A DNA stretch of 32,037 nucleotides from the NCBI GenBank assembly GCA_001768195.1, contig MENI01000004.1:67517-99553 (forward strand). Direction: 5' to 3'. A model generated the notes under the pieces. The model was not told where the DNA came from. It saw only the letters and a program-made list of their open reading frames with translations, and made no database searches. Numbering within the stretch: the first letter of the stretch is position 1; each line of letters opens with the position of its first letter. Origin of the DNA: Bacteroidetes bacterium GWA2_40_15. Lineage in GTDB: Bacteria > Bacteroidota > Bacteroidia > Bacteroidales > VadinHA17. Both the position numbers and the translations under genes were made by a program. Below, piece by piece: positions 14,730-23,616 of the stretch.

Positions 14730-15899
14730 ATGAAACAAAAATCCTTTACAATTATCTTAGCCTTTACTTTTATTTTAATTGGAATATCCTGCAACGCTGT
14801 AAAAGATCCTGTTCCGGGCTCTTACTGGATAGACGAGTATAAAGGATTGATTGAAGGTAAAACAGTTGCCATTGTAGCAAACCAGACATCCATGGTTGGA
14901 AAAACGCATCTTGTAGACACACTCCTTTCTATGGGGATGAATATCAAAGTAATCTTCTCCCCCGAACATGGTTTCAGGAATATGGCTGACGCCGGTGAAA
15001 AGATTGAAAGCGGAAAGGATACTGAAACCGGAATTTCACTGATCAGCCTTTACGGATCGCATTTCAAGCCAACTTCCGGTGACCTTGCAGGTATTGACGT
15101 GGTAATATTTGATATTCAGGATGTAGGAGCGCGGTTTTATACTTACATTTCTACTCTTCATTATGTGATGGAGGCTTGTGCTGAAAATAATACAGGATGC
15201 ATGATACTCGACAGGCCAAACCCTAATGGTTTTTATTATGACGGGAACATTCTTGATACTGCATACAGGTCGTTTGTAGGGATGCATCCTGTACCCATTG
15301 CACATGGAATGACCGTGGGAGAATATGCTCAGATGGTGAACGGAGAAGGTTGGCTCAGCGGAGGCATTAAATGCGATCTTACCGTTATCGCATGCAACAA
15401 CTATACGCACAGTACCTATTATATTTTACCTGTAAAGCCTTCCCCGAATCTTCCGAATCAGAATTCAGTATACCTGTATCCGTCTACCTGCTTTTTTGAA
15501 GGGACTAATTTATCGCTCGGACGGGGTACTTCTTTCCCTTTCCAGGTTTACGGAACTCCTCATTTGCCTGACAGAGGATTCAGCTTTACCCCCGAGAGTG
15601 TTCCGGGAGCCACGAATCCTCCATTGCTTGGCGTGAAGTGTTACGGAACAGACCTCAGGGATGCCACAAAAAACGGCCTGGTCCCAAAACCTAAGGTTAA
15701 CCTTGAATGGGTGATCGCTGCATACAGAGACTTTCCTGATAAGGACAAATTCTTCACCTCATATTTTGACAAGCTGGCCGGCGGAACGTTGATCCGTGAG
15801 CAGATCATACAGGGTATGTCGGCAGAACAGATACGGGAAACGTGGAAGGCGGGACTTGACGAATTCGGAAAGATCAGATCGAAATACCTGATCTATTAA
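14730..15899 (+). CDS. NamZ-family (DUF1343) exo-beta-N-acetylmuramidase, lipoprotein
   Basis: 389 aa. Signal of the lipoprotein type at 1-21 (hydrophobic run then I-G-I-S-C). The DUF1343 hallmarks follow in order: V-A-I-V-A-N-Q-T-S near 48, F-S-P-E-H-G-F-R near 76, L-Y-G-S-H-F-K-P near 108, V-V-I-F-D-I-Q-D-V-G-A-R-F-Y-T-Y near 124-139, D-R-P-N-P-N-G near 165, and S-L-G-R-G-T near 261. Members of this family (B. subtilis NamZ) release terminal N-acetylmuramic acid from peptidoglycan fragments. Here the enzyme is probably anchored in the periplasm or outer membrane and serves cell-wall recycling, like the MltF-like protein earlier. It has its own promoter-like box; no neighbouring sugar genes are seen. 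Catalytic residues are not assigned by me. Confidence 0.88.
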   Translation: MKQKSFTIILAFTFILIGISCNAVKDPVPGSYWIDEYKGLIEGKTVAIVANQTSMVGKTHLVDTLLSMGMNIKVIFSPEHGFRNMADAGEKIESGKDTETGISLISLYGSHFKPTSGDLAGIDVVIFDIQDVGARFYTYISTLHYVMEACAENNTGCMILDRPNPNGFYYDGNILDTAYRSFVGMHPVPIAHGMTVGEYAQMVNGEGWLSGGIKCDLTVIACNNYTHSTYYILPVKPSPNLPNQNSVYLYPSTCFFEGTNLSLGRGTSFPFQVYGTPHLPDRGFSFTPESVPGATNPPLLGVKCYGTDLRDATKNGLVPKPKVNLEWVIAAYRDFPDKDKFFTSYFDKLAGGTLIREQIIQGMSAEQIRETWKAGLDEFGKIRSKYLIY

Positions 15900-15957
15900 A
15901 TGCTTAAGTGATGCTAAGCGAAATACATGATTTATTAATTGCTTTTGTTATGCTCGG

Positions 15958-15974
15958 CGAAGTCTGTGACTTCG
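15958..15974. repeat. Hairpin repeat, divergent copy
   Basis: CGAAGTC-TGT-GACTTCG, a 7-bp stem, sharing layout with the two better conserved hairpins 34 and 85 nt downstream. A further half-copy (TGCTAAGCGAAATACATGA) lies at 15912-15930. Confidence 0.6.
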
Positions 15975-15990
15975 TCGGCTTTAGATTAAA

Positions 15991-16024
15991 ACATATAAAG
16001 CGAAGTTGCAAACTTCGCTTAGCT
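15991..16024. repeat. Hairpin repeat, copy A
   Basis: ACATATAAAGCGAAGTTG... with arms AAGCGAAGTT (15998-16007) and AACTTCGCTT (16011-16020) around GCA. Nearly identical to the unit at 16042-16075. In the 268-base gap between two convergent genes (NamZ-like and aminotransferase), where such structures can block read-through, although no T-tract follows. Confidence 0.8.
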
Positions 16025-16041
16025 GATGGTTTATGACGAAT

Positions 16042-16075
16042 ACATATAAAGCGAAGTTACAAACTTCGCTTAGCT
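16042..16075. repeat. Hairpin repeat, copy B
   Basis: Arms AAGCGAAGTT (16049-16058) and AACTTCGCTT (16062-16071), loop ACA. One loop base differs from copy A; the stem is fully conserved. Confidence 0.8.
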
Positions 16076-16105
16076 AAGAGTTTAACTGGATTAAATAAAG
16101 TTTCA

Positions 16106-16138
16106 GTCATTGCGAGGAGCGAAGCGACGAAGCAATCT
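16106..16138 (+). repeat. GTCATTGCGAGGAGCGAAG-type dispersed repeat
   Basis: GTCATTGCGAGGAGCGAAGC followed by GACGAAGCAATCT. This motif is widespread in intergenic DNA of many unrelated bacteria and is partly self-complementary (ATTGC ... GCAAT). It ends 29 nt before the aminotransferase stop. Confidence 0.7.
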
Positions 16139-16167
16139 TTAAATCCTATCCTGAATTAAAATCAGTT

Positions 16168-17364
16168 TTATCCCTTCCCCGGATATACCATAAGTGCTTC
16201 AGCAAGGACCTTCATCGCATTCTTAAGGTCTTCGATCTTCAGGACATAAGCAATTCGCACTTCATTTTTTCCCAGTCCTGGTGTAGAGTAAAAACCTGAA
16301 GCAGGAGCAAACATAACAGTCTGGTTCTCATATTCGAACTCTTCAAGAAGCCACTGTGCAAATTTATCGGAATCATCCACAGGCAGTTTTACAACAGCAT
16401 AGAAAGCACCTTTGGGTTTGGGGCAGTATACGCCGGGGATCTTATTGAGCGCTTCGACCATATAATTACGACGGGCCGTATATTCCGCGTTAACATCCCT
16501 GAAGTAGTTCTCAGGTGTGTCAATTGAAGCTTCACCTGCAATCTGACCCAGTCCGGGCGGTGATAGCCTGGCCTGTGCAAATTTGAGTGCTGTTGATATT
16601 ACCTCTTTGTTCCTTGTAACCAGGGCGCCTATCCTTACACCACATTCACTGTACCGTTTGGATATAGAATCGAGCATAATGACATTATCATCAACGCCTT
16701 CAAGATGCAAAGATGAAAAGTGAGAAGCCCCGTCATAACAAAATTCCCGGTAGGCTTCATCGGAGAAGAGGTAAAGATCATGTCGTTTAATTATCTCCCT
16801 TAAATGGATTATCTCCTCTTTTGAATAGAGATAACCGGTTGGGTTATTAGGATTACATATTATTATGCCTTTTGTCTTTGAGGTGATTTTCGCCTCAATC
16901 TCACTGATCGGTGGAAGTGCAAAATCATCTTTAATATAAGATGTTACAGGTACAATCTTTACTCCGGCAGTGGTTGCAAAACCGTTATAGTTGGCATAGA
17001 AGGGTTCAGTGGTTATGACTTCGTCACCCGGATCAAGGCATGACATCAGGGCAAACAGGATAGCCTCAGAGCCTCCGGTGGTTACCAGCATCTGGGTGTG
17101 GTCAACATTTATGCCTAGATTCTGGTAGAAAGAGGCAAGCTTTCGCCGGTATGATTCGTTGCCGGCTGAATGGCTATACTCGATAACATTCATCTTTATA
17201 TTGCGCAATGCATCGAGGGCGACTTCAGGTGTAGGAATATCCGGTTGACCGATATTGAGATGGTACACTTTTCTTCCCTTGCGTTTTGCCTCTTCCGAAT
17301 AGGGAACCAGTTTCCTTATCGGTGATGCAGGCATTGCTTTGCCTTTGGCTGATATCGACGGCAT
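16168..17364 (-). CDS. PLP-dependent class I/II aminotransferase (aspartate aminotransferase family)
   Basis: 398 aa from the ATG at 17364. Fold-type I features: N-I-G-Q-P-D-I-P-T-P near the N-terminus, T-G-G-S-E-A (cofactor phosphate loop), N-P-N-N-P-T-G-Y, S-D-E-A-Y-R-E-F, the Schiff-base lysine K236 in S-I-S-K-R-Y-S-E-C-G-V-R-I-G, and an R-I-A-Y-V near the C-terminus for substrate carboxylate. It transfers amino groups between amino and keto acids in the cytoplasm; exact substrate is not deducible. The frame opens earlier, at 17421, but that extension runs through a -7 box (17388-17395), so the internal start is preferred. Single gene, divergent from valS. Confidence 0.9.
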   Translation of the reverse strand: MPSISAKGKAMPASPIRKLVPYSEEAKRKGRKVYHLNIGQPDIPTPEVALDALRNIKMNVIEYSHSAGNESYRRKLASFYQNLGINVDHTQMLVTTGGSEAILFALMSCLDPGDEVITTEPFYANYNGFATTAGVKIVPVTSYIKDDFALPPISEIEAKITSKTKGIIICNPNNPTGYLYSKEEIIHLREIIKRHDLYLFSDEAYREFCYDGASHFSSLHLEGVDDNVIMLDSISKRYSECGVRIGALVTRNKEVISTALKFAQARLSPPGLGQIAGEASIDTPENYFRDVNAEYTARRNYMVEALNKIPGVYCPKPKGAFYAVVKLPVDDSDKFAQWLLEEFEYENQTVMFAPASGFYSTPGLGKNEVRIAYVLKIEDLKNAMKVLAEALMVYPGKG

Positions 17365-17387
17365 AGATCTGTTTATTAAGTGAAAGA

Positions 17388-17395
17388 CAAAAGTA
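17388..17395 (-). promoter_or_regulatory. Bacteroidetes-type -7 box for the aminotransferase
   Basis: TACTTTTG on the minus strand, 23 nt before the chosen ATG at 17364. It rules against the longer reading frame start at 17421. Confidence 0.55.
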
Positions 17396-17481
17396 CGAAA
17401 TAAGAGAATACCCGGAAACATATCTGATAAATTACCTGATTGCAGCCGGCCAGAAGTGCACAGTAATGTAATGAATTTTTA

Positions 17482-17489
17482 TAATTTTG
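17482..17489 (+). promoter_or_regulatory. Bacteroidetes-type -7 box for valS
   Basis: TAATTTTG, 32 nt before the ATG at 17522. No TTG -33 box at the expected place. The aminotransferase and valS promoters are arranged back to back. Confidence 0.55.
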
Positions 17490-17521
17490 CATTTCATTAA
17501 ATTTAATGCCCTTAGCAAAAC

Positions 17522-20158
17522 ATGAATATTCCTTCAAAATACGAACCTGGTAAAGCAGAAAGCAAGTGGTACAGTTACTGGATGGAGCAGGGATTCTTCA
17601 GGAGTACTCCTGATGACAGGGAACCGTATACAATTGTCATTCCTCCTCCCAATGTGACCGGAGTGCTTCATATGGGCCACATGCTCAACAATACAATTCA
17701 GGATGTGCTGGTACGCAGGGCACGCATGCAGGGGAAAAATGCCTGTTGGGTTCCCGGTACCGATCATGCTTCAATTGCAACCGAGGCTAAAGTTGTAGCC
17801 AAGCTTAAGGAAGAAGGGATTGAAAAAAGAGATCTTACACGTGAGGAATTTCTCGGACATGCATGGGAATGGACTCATAAACACGGTGGTATAATCCTTG
17901 AGCAGTTGAAACGGCTGGGAGCATCATGCGACTGGGACCGTACCCTTTTCACCATGGATGAGAAGAGATATGATTCTGTAATCAAAGTTTTCGTTGACCT
18001 TCATAACAAAGGCCTTATTTACAGAGGTGTAAGGATGGTTAACTGGGATCCTCAGGCTATGACTGCAGTATCGGATGAGGAGGTAAATTATACTGACGAG
18101 AAATCAAAGCTCTATTATGTCAGGTATAAGATTGTAGGGGAAGATGGTTATGTAACTGTTGCAACAACCCGTCCCGAGACAATACTTGGCGACACTGCAG
18201 TCTGTGCAAATCCTGAAGATGAGAGGTATACACATCTCAAAGGCAAAAAGGTAATAGTACCCATGGTTGACAGGGAAGTACCATTTATTTTTGACAGTTA
18301 TGTTGATAAGGAATTCGGAACAGGATGCCTGAAGATCACCCCGGCTCATGATATTAATGATTATGAGATCGGTATAAGACATAAGCTACCCTCAATCGAT
18401 GTATTCAATGATGATGGAACAATTAGTCAGAGGGCCGGAATGTTTGCCGGGGTTGACAGGTTTGTTGCCAAAGACCTTGCCGAAAAAGAACTCAGGGCCA
18501 GAGGAAACCTGGTAAAGGTTGAGAATTACGATAATAAGATCGGACGTTCCGAACGTACCAATGCTGTAATAGAACCACGTCTATCGCTCCAGTGGTTCCT
18601 TAAAATGAAAGAGATATCAAAACCGGCACTCGAAGCGGTGATGGATGGTGAGATACATCTTCATCCTGCAAAATTCAGGAATCTCTACCGCCACTGGATG
18701 GAGAATGTACATGACTGGTGCATCAGCAGGCAGCTGTGGTGGGGACACAGGATCCCTGCCTGGTATTATGATAATAGTGAATTTGTAGTTGCTGAGAATG
18801 AGAAGGAAGCGCTTGAGCTTGCCAGGAAGAAAAGCGGCAGGTCTTCATTAAAGCCGGACGATCTGCGGCAGGATGAGGATGTGCTTGATACCTGGTTCTC
18901 ATCATGGTTGTGGCCAATTACATCATTCGACGGCATTAACCACCCTGAGAATCCTGATTATAATTACTATTATCCGACCAACGACCTGATAACAGCGCCT
19001 GAAATACTCTTTTTCTGGGTTGCCCGTATGATCATTGCAGGATATGAGTACAAGGGAGAAAAACCTTTCAGCAATGTTTATCTGACGGGCCTTGTACGTG
19101 ATCAGCAGCGAAGAAAGATGTCGAAATCCCTTGGAAACTCACCTGAACCAATCGAGCTTATTGAAAAATACGGGGCTGATGGAGTAAGGGTTGGCATGCT
19201 TTTATGCTCGCCTGCAGGAAATGATCTCCTTTATGAGGACAGTCTGCCTGAGCAGGGTCGGAATTTTGCCAATAAGATCTGGAACGCATTCAGACTTGTA
19301 CAACACTGGAATATTGATGACACGATTGAACAGCCCGGTTCATCAAAAGTTGCGGTTAAATGGATGAATGAGGTATTGAAAAAGGATATTCATGATATAG
19401 ATCTGAATTTCAGAAAATTCAGGATTTCGGAAGCGCTGATGATCTCTTACAAGCTGTTCTGGGATGAGTTCTCAGGATGGTACCTCGAAATCATTAAGCC
19501 CGAATACCAGAAAGCTATTGACCGCCGGACCTATACTGATACAATAGTAATATTTGAAAGCCTTCTGAAGGTTATACATCCGTTTATGCCATTTATCACT
19601 GAAGAATTATGGCAGAATCTGTCTGAAAGAATGCCGGGTGAAAGCATTATGATATCCGTGATGCCGGAGGCAAAACGGTTCAACAGGGAGCTGATATCTG
19701 ATTTTGAAAAGATCAAAGAGACAGTGACAGCTTTAAGAGCAGTCAGAAAAACCAGGGATATCCCTAACAGGGAGAGCATGGAGCTTATGATACTTTCAGA
19801 TGCTGATAGTTATGATATTAGTCTTTTTCCTGTCTTAACCAGGTTGTGCAATCTGACTGATATCTCATTTGTTACAGAGAAACAAAAAGAGGCAGCTTCA
19901 TTTATGATAGGAACAACTGAATATTTCATTCCACTTCAGGGAAAGATCGATACAGCAGCGGAAATCGTAAAGCTGAAGGATGATCTTACATATAATAGAG
20001 GATTCTTGTTGAATGTAATGAAAAAACTTGATAATGAGCGATTTGTTGCCAATGCACCGGCAAATGTACTCGAGCTTGAAAGGAGGAAGAAAAGTGATAC
20101 GGAGTCCAGGATAAAGTCAATTGAAGAGAGGATAAAGGAACTTAAGAAGATGTCTTAA
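17522..20158 (+). CDS. valS: Valine--tRNA ligase
   Basis: 878 aa, normal ValS length. Class I signatures: [13 protein letters not shown] with the HIGH-type HMGH (about 41-53), [12 protein letters not shown], an editing (CP1) domain with [13 protein letters not shown] (about 215), [11 protein letters not shown] (about 460), and the K-M-S-K-S-L-G-N loop near 537. A C-terminal coiled coil (about 820-878, rich in K/E/L) is the tRNA-binding arm of valyl enzymes. It charges tRNA-Val and hydrolyses mischarged threonine. The gene is followed at once by tandem repeats and a convergent lipoprotein gene. No T-box or leader structure seen. Confidence 0.97.
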   Translation: MNIPSKYEPGKAESKWYSYWMEQGFFRSTPDDREPYTIVIPPPNVTGVLHMGHMLNNTIQDVLVRRARMQGKNACWVPGTDHASIATEAKVVAKLKEEGIEKRDLTREEFLGHAWEWTHKHGGIILEQLKRLGASCDWDRTLFTMDEKRYDSVIKVFVDLHNKGLIYRGVRMVNWDPQAMTAVSDEEVNYTDEKSKLYYVRYKIVGEDGYVTVATTRPETILGDTAVCANPEDERYTHLKGKKVIVPMVDREVPFIFDSYVDKEFGTGCLKITPAHDINDYEIGIRHKLPSIDVFNDDGTISQRAGMFAGVDRFVAKDLAEKELRARGNLVKVENYDNKIGRSERTNAVIEPRLSLQWFLKMKEISKPALEAVMDGEIHLHPAKFRNLYRHWMENVHDWCISRQLWWGHRIPAWYYDNSEFVVAENEKEALELARKKSGRSSLKPDDLRQDEDVLDTWFSSWLWPITSFDGINHPENPDYNYYYPTNDLITAPEILFFWVARMIIAGYEYKGEKPFSNVYLTGLVRDQQRRKMSKSLGNSPEPIELIEKYGADGVRVGMLLCSPAGNDLLYEDSLPEQGRNFANKIWNAFRLVQHWNIDDTIEQPGSSKVAVKWMNEVLKKDIHDIDLNFRKFRISEALMISYKLFWDEFSGWYLEIIKPEYQKAIDRRTYTDTIVIFESLLKVIHPFMPFITEELWQNLSERMPGESIMISVMPEAKRFNRELISDFEKIKETVTALRAVRKTRDIPNRESMELMILSDADSYDISLFPVLTRLCNLTDISFVTEKQKEAASFMIGTTEYFIPLQGKIDTAAEIVKLKDDLTYNRGFLLNVMKKLDNERFVANAPANVLELERRKKSDTESRIKSIEERIKELKKMS

Positions 20159-20164
20159 TGGGGA

Positions 20165-20195
20165 GGGCGCAGGGCGCAGGGCACAGGGCACAGGG
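20165..20195. repeat. Tandem 7-bp repeat GGGCRCA
   Basis: Four units (GGGCGCA twice, GGGCACA twice) plus a partial GGG, starting six bases after the valS stop codon. Confidence 0.85.
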
Positions 20196-20198
20196 AGA

Positions 20199-20240
20199 CC
20201 GCCATACCGCCATACCGCCATACCGTCATACCGCCATACC
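20199..20240. repeat. Tandem 8-bp repeat CCGCCATA, five units
   Basis: Units at 20199, 20207, 20215, 20223 (CCGTCATA) and 20231, then CC. It ends five bases before the stop codon of the convergent lipoprotein gene; slippage could lengthen or shorten it harmlessly. No spacers, so not CRISPR. Confidence 0.9.
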
Positions 20241-20244
20241 ATAT

Positions 20245-21546
20245 TCAAGGCATTAGTTTTCTGACGTAGTAGTTTGGTCCTACGACTATCATTTCCCAGC
20301 CATCATTAAGTATAAGGTTCCAGCCGTCTCCTGAAATACGGTTTCTCTCCGCTTTAAATCCTTTTGCTGTAATTCTGAGGCGTTTGAAATTATTTGATAC
20401 CAGGCAGCCTCCTTTATCGACAGTGAGCTTACCCCAGTTGTCGGATACGCGGATTGAATTATAGATAGTGCCGAGGGTATCAAATGATTGAAGATTTTCA
20501 GGTTCAAAATCGAAATAGGGACTTTCCAGGGCGAAATATACAACCGGTTTCTCGGTAAAAAGGCTGATTTGTTTGTTCACGCTCTCCCTGATATCTGCCA
20601 GTCTTTTTTCCTCTTCCTCGTTTATAATGGGAATGTCATAATTCAGGGCAATACTTCCTGCAACGTCTCTGCAAAATTCCGGGAGGTCAATTGAATAGAG
20701 TTCCTTAACGGCTTTTCCAAGGTCGAAGTTCGGGGAGTTTATCATCGTAAAGTTAAACCCGCTTTCATGCAGCAGGGTTGCATACAGTGCCCCATGAATA
20801 AATCCGTACGACCTTGCATATGACTGCATTGCATATATCCTGTCGAGGTTCTCAAATAGTTTTGTCCTGTATTCCTCACAGGTACTTGTACCGAGCAGTG
20901 TATAGGTGAATGTGGCGAGACCTTCATAGTTCTCAAAATGATTTTCATCATTTGCATCATTCTGGTAGAGTTCCCTGTTGGCTCCCCTGAAGATAAGAGC
21001 GTCTCTTATTGCAAGATTTCGTTCATTACCTTCACTTGTAATCGCTTTTCTCAGAGCTTTCCACTCAAGCTTGATCCAGAGCCTGGCCTGCTTCTCATCC
21101 ATGTTATTTGTATTGTAACCTGAAGAGCTTAATCCATTCATCTCCTGGAACCGGTGAAAGAGGCTGTGAACAGCCCGTGCTGTTATACGAAACTCATCTT
21201 CTTCTGAAGGCAGCGGCGCCATGGCAAACAAAACACCTCCAAAGTGCAGAGGAGAATTACTTATGAGAAGATACCTGGGATAAACTCCCGTATATATACC
21301 ATTATTGTATTTGAGAAATCCTTCTTCGTCGGGGCTGTTTGATATTATTCTCCGGGTTTCCCTGTCAATGAACATTAACGGGCCATAAAGATTTTTCCCC
21401 CATAATCTTCCGTTGTCAAGATTGCATATTTCCTCTACTTTTTTAAAATACAACAGAGCCTTTTCAGCTGTAAAATATGTCTCTGCCTGTTTCTCCTTGC
21501 ATCCAATAATTGCCAGTAATGCAAAGAGAATTATCCCTTTTTTCAT
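20245..21546 (-). CDS. Lipoprotein of unknown function with degenerate HxxxH...EGLA metallopeptidase-like pattern
   Basis: 433 aa. Lipoprotein signal K-K-G-I-I-L-F-A-L-L-A-I-I-G-C with Cys16. I do not recognise a named family. Visible features: A-R-A-V-H-S-L-F-H-R-F-Q (H127, H131), then W-I-K-L-E-W-K-A-L-R near 157-166, I-R-D-A-L-I-F-R near 180-187, and N-Y-E-G-L-A-T-F-T-Y with E208. A His-x3-His followed some 77 residues later by E-G-L-A is the layout of HExxH...E gluzincin-type zinc enzymes, but the catalytic Glu between the histidines is Ser128 here. The C-terminal third (about 340-433) is beta-rich. Could be an inactive or differently active relative; the comparison is from memory of the pattern. 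Convergent with valS; isolated from other genes upstream. Confidence 0.72.
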   Translation of the reverse strand: MKKGIILFALLAIIGCKEKQAETYFTAEKALLYFKKVEEICNLDNGRLWGKNLYGPLMFIDRETRRIISNSPDEEGFLKYNNGIYTGVYPRYLLISNSPLHFGGVLFAMAPLPSEEDEFRITARAVHSLFHRFQEMNGLSSSGYNTNNMDEKQARLWIKLEWKALRKAITSEGNERNLAIRDALIFRGANRELYQNDANDENHFENYEGLATFTYTLLGTSTCEEYRTKLFENLDRIYAMQSYARSYGFIHGALYATLLHESGFNFTMINSPNFDLGKAVKELYSIDLPEFCRDVAGSIALNYDIPIINEEEEKRLADIRESVNKQISLFTEKPVVYFALESPYFDFEPENLQSFDTLGTIYNSIRVSDNWGKLTVDKGGCLVSNNFKRLRITAKGFKAERNRISGDGWNLILNDGWEMIVVGPNYYVRKLMP

Positions 21547-21703
21547 TATGAAAAGTATGTGGCCACGAAATTAATCAAAAAAATATTAAATCGAAGAACA
21601 GTTAAGTTTATACATCAGTAAAGTTGATCTTTAATTGACAGCAGTTTAGTTGAAAGAGATATAAGGCTTAATGTTAAAGGGTTTAGGAGACGCGGAAACC
21701 TGA

Positions 21704-22558
21704 TCAGAAAGCTTTGAGGCTCATATCGAGGCTTTTAATATGATGGGTAAGGGCGCCGACTGAAATAAAATCGACTCCGCATTCTGCATAAGATCTTATT
21801 GTTTCAAGGCTTATACCCCCGGATGATTCTGTTTCGAACCTGCCATCAATAAGCTTTACGGCAGCCAGGGTGTTTTCGATACTGAAATTATCGAGCATTA
21901 TCCGGTCAATACCTCCTGCAGAAATAATTCTTTCGATATCATGAAAGGTTCTTGCCTCAATCTCAACCTTGATATTAAGCTTGTTATTCCGGATATATTC
22001 ATTTGTGCTTTTAATGGCATTCTCAATGCCTCCGGCATAATCAATATGATTGTCCTTGAGCATTATCATGTCGTAAAGACCCATTCTGTGATTTAAGGCG
22101 CCACCAATCCTGACCGCTTCTTTTTCAAGGAATCTTAAGCCCGGTGATGTCTTTCTGGTATCAAGTATTTTTGTTCTTAGTCCATGAAGCCTGGCAACAT
22201 ATTCATTTGTGCTTGTAGCTATTCCGCTCATTCTTTGCATAATATTAAGGACGAGCCTTTCTGACTTGAGTATTGAATGTATGTTCCCTGAAATATGGAA
22301 TACTATATCACCAGGTTTGACAGTAGTGCCATCTTCAATAAATAAACTGAAATCAATATTCCGGTCAATAATGGAAAAAACCTCCCTGGCCACCCTGATT
22401 CCGGCTATTATGCCATTCTGTTTTACAATGAGTTTTGCCTGGCCTTTCGAATTATCCGGAATACAAGCCTGTGATGAATGATCACCATCTCCAAGATCTT
22501 CGGCAAGACTTCTTGTAATAAAATCTTTAAGAAGCTTATCTTCCATTGTCAGGTTCAA
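21704..22558 (-). CDS. nadC: Nicotinate-nucleotide pyrophosphorylase (carboxylating)
   Basis: 284 aa, normal for NadC. Motifs: E-D-L-G-D-G-D-H-S-S near the N-terminus, N-I-M-Q-R-M-S-G-I-A-T, D-T-R-K-T-S-P-G-L-R, G-G-A-L-N-H-R-M-G-L-Y-D, M-L-K-D-N-H-I, V-E-I-E-A-R-T, I-M-L-D-N-F, S-S-G-G-I and F-I-S-V-G-A-L-T-H. It converts quinolinate and PRPP to nicotinate mononucleotide, CO2 and PPi in de novo NAD synthesis. No nadA or nadB in the window. Its ATG overlaps the end of the upstream DUF4783 gene by 23 nt (11 nt if the second ATG at 22546 is used), so they are co-transcribed and probably translationally coupled. Confidence 0.96.
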   Translation of the reverse strand: MNLTMEDKLLKDFITRSLAEDLGDGDHSSQACIPDNSKGQAKLIVKQNGIIAGIRVAREVFSIIDRNIDFSLFIEDGTTVKPGDIVFHISGNIHSILKSERLVLNIMQRMSGIATSTNEYVARLHGLRTKILDTRKTSPGLRFLEKEAVRIGGALNHRMGLYDMIMLKDNHIDYAGGIENAIKSTNEYIRNNKLNIKVEIEARTFHDIERIISAGGIDRIMLDNFSIENTLAAVKLIDGRFETESSGGISLETIRSYAECGVDFISVGALTHHIKSLDMSLKAF

Positions 22559-22940
22559 TACGTATCTGATGAATCAGCAGTTCATTGTTGATTTTCTTCA
22601 GGAGAAAATATACGCGAAAGTCACCCTTCTCGGTTTTCAGATTGCCGATGGCATACTGTGCATCGTTTTTAGCACCCTGATGACGTATTGTAAAATCCTT
22701 AGTCCTGTATTCGTTGAAAAAATCCCTGAGGATTGTTTCGGCTACATTTTTTTTATAGAAATCTTCCTTGTCGAGAAGCAGAAGTTCCACGGTTGAGTTA
22801 AGATATTTGGCCAACTCCGCTGAATTCCCGGCTTTTATTGCAATAGAAATCCCTCCGGGAATCCTCGGTTGCTCCTGTGCATTACCTGTCAGGCTGCTGA
22901 AAGCGATCAAAACCGCCGGAATAATATTTGAAGATTTCAT
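22536..22940 (-). CDS. DUF4783 family small exported protein
   Basis: 134 aa with a signal peptide (K-S-S-N-I-I-P-A-V-L-I-A-F-S-S-L-T-G-N-A-Q, cleavage after about 21). The rest is one alpha/beta domain of NTF2-like size: I-S-I-A-I-K-A-G-N-S-A-E-L-A-K-Y-L, V-E-L-L-L-L, I-L-R-D-F-F, Y-A-I-G-N-L and R-V-Y-F-L-L-K-K. This fits the Bacteroidetes DUF4783 family, often found just upstream of nadC; no function is established. Promoter-proximal gene of the two-gene operon with nadC, driven by the -7 box at 22983-22990. Confidence 0.82.
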   Translation of the reverse strand: MKSSNIIPAVLIAFSSLTGNAQEQPRIPGGISIAIKAGNSAELAKYLNSTVELLLLDKEDFYKKNVAETILRDFFNEYRTKDFTIRHQGAKNDAQYAIGNLKTEKGDFRVYFLLKKINNELLIHQIRIEPDNGR

Positions 22941-22982
22941 TGAAAAGTGTTTTGTTAAGCTGCATTTTTAAAAATCGCAATA

Positions 22983-22990
22983 CAAATTTA
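22983..22990 (-). promoter_or_regulatory. Bacteroidetes-type -7 box for DUF4783-nadC
   Basis: TAAATTTG on the minus strand, 42 nt upstream of the ATG at 22940. No clear -33 box. Confidence 0.5.
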
Positions 22991-23077
22991 ATACTTATTT
23001 AGATACTGATCTCTTTTTATTGATCATATAGTGATTTCTTATCATGAGTTTATTATAGTTGCATCTTCATAAATTGT

Positions 23078-23085
23078 TACTTTTG
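23078..23085 (+). promoter_or_regulatory. Bacteroidetes-type promoter for rlmH
   Basis: TACTTTTG with a TTG at 23059-23061, 16 nt upstream, close to the -33/-7 spacing. It lies inside the longest possible rlmH frame (from 23059), which argues for the internal ATG at 23128. Confidence 0.6.
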
Positions 23086-23127
23086 TTAATGTCAGTTATT
23101 CATGATGTAAAATGTTCAGGGCTCTTT

Positions 23128-23601
23128 ATGAAGTTAGTGTTATTGCAAACGGGAAAAACCACAGATAAAAACCTGTCAGAGATTGCCGGCCTTTATACCT
23201 CACGCATCAGCAAATACCATGCCTTTGATGTAATAACTCTTCCTGATCTCAGGAATACCAGGAACATGCCGGTTGAGGAACAAAAGGTTAAGGAGGGGAA
23301 GAAGATACTTCAATATCTTAATCCTGATGATTTTATAGTTCTCCTGGATGAACGTGGAAAGGAATACAGGACCATTGAACTGGCAGGCTGGCTTGAAAAG
23401 ATATTCATAACATCCAATAAGCGGGTAGTATTCATTATAGGGGGCCCATGGGGTTTTTCAAAAGAGATCTGCGGCATGTCTGATTTAAGGATTTCTCTTT
23501 CAAAAATGACTTTTCCGCATCAGCTGGTACGGTTATTGTTTCTTGAACAGCTGTACAGGGCATTCACAATCATTAAAGGAGAGCCATATCACCACGAGTA
23601 A
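23128..23601 (+). CDS. rlmH: 23S rRNA (pseudouridine(1915)-N(3))-methyltransferase
   Basis: 157 aa from the ATG at 23128, exactly the family length; the frame extends to 23059 but that adds a non-homologous leader across a promoter. SPOUT-fold signatures: starts M-K-L-V-L-L, middle D-F-I-V-L-L-D-E-R-G-K, the SAM-binding knot V-F-I-I-G-G-P-W-G-F-S, and the conserved C-terminus M-T-F-P-H-Q-L-V-R-L-L-F-L-E-Q-L-Y-R-A-F-T-I-I. It methylates pseudouridine 1915 in helix 69 of 23S rRNA on assembled ribosomes. A large sensor kinase gene follows after 15 nt, so they share an operon, an unexpected pairing of ribosome modification and signalling. Confidence 0.95.
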   Translation: MKLVLLQTGKTTDKNLSEIAGLYTSRISKYHAFDVITLPDLRNTRNMPVEEQKVKEGKKILQYLNPDDFIVLLDERGKEYRTIELAGWLEKIFITSNKRVVFIIGGPWGFSKEICGMSDLRISLSKMTFPHQLVRLLFLEQLYRAFTIIKGEPYHHE

Positions 23602-23616
23602 ACAGAGGTTTGAAAA

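Noticed and set aside
17365-17421. Longer N-terminus for the aminotransferase
   Set aside because: The extension spans a TACTTTTG promoter-like box and has no resemblance to the family N-terminus; the ATG at 17364 fits better.
20165-20240. Possible CRISPR array
   Set aside because: Units of 7 and 8 bp are directly adjacent with no spacers; these are simple tandem repeats, and no cas genes are present.
23059-23127. Longer N-terminus for RlmH
   Set aside because: It would start with a TTG inside the promoter and add 23 residues to a family of tightly fixed length (about 155-159 aa).
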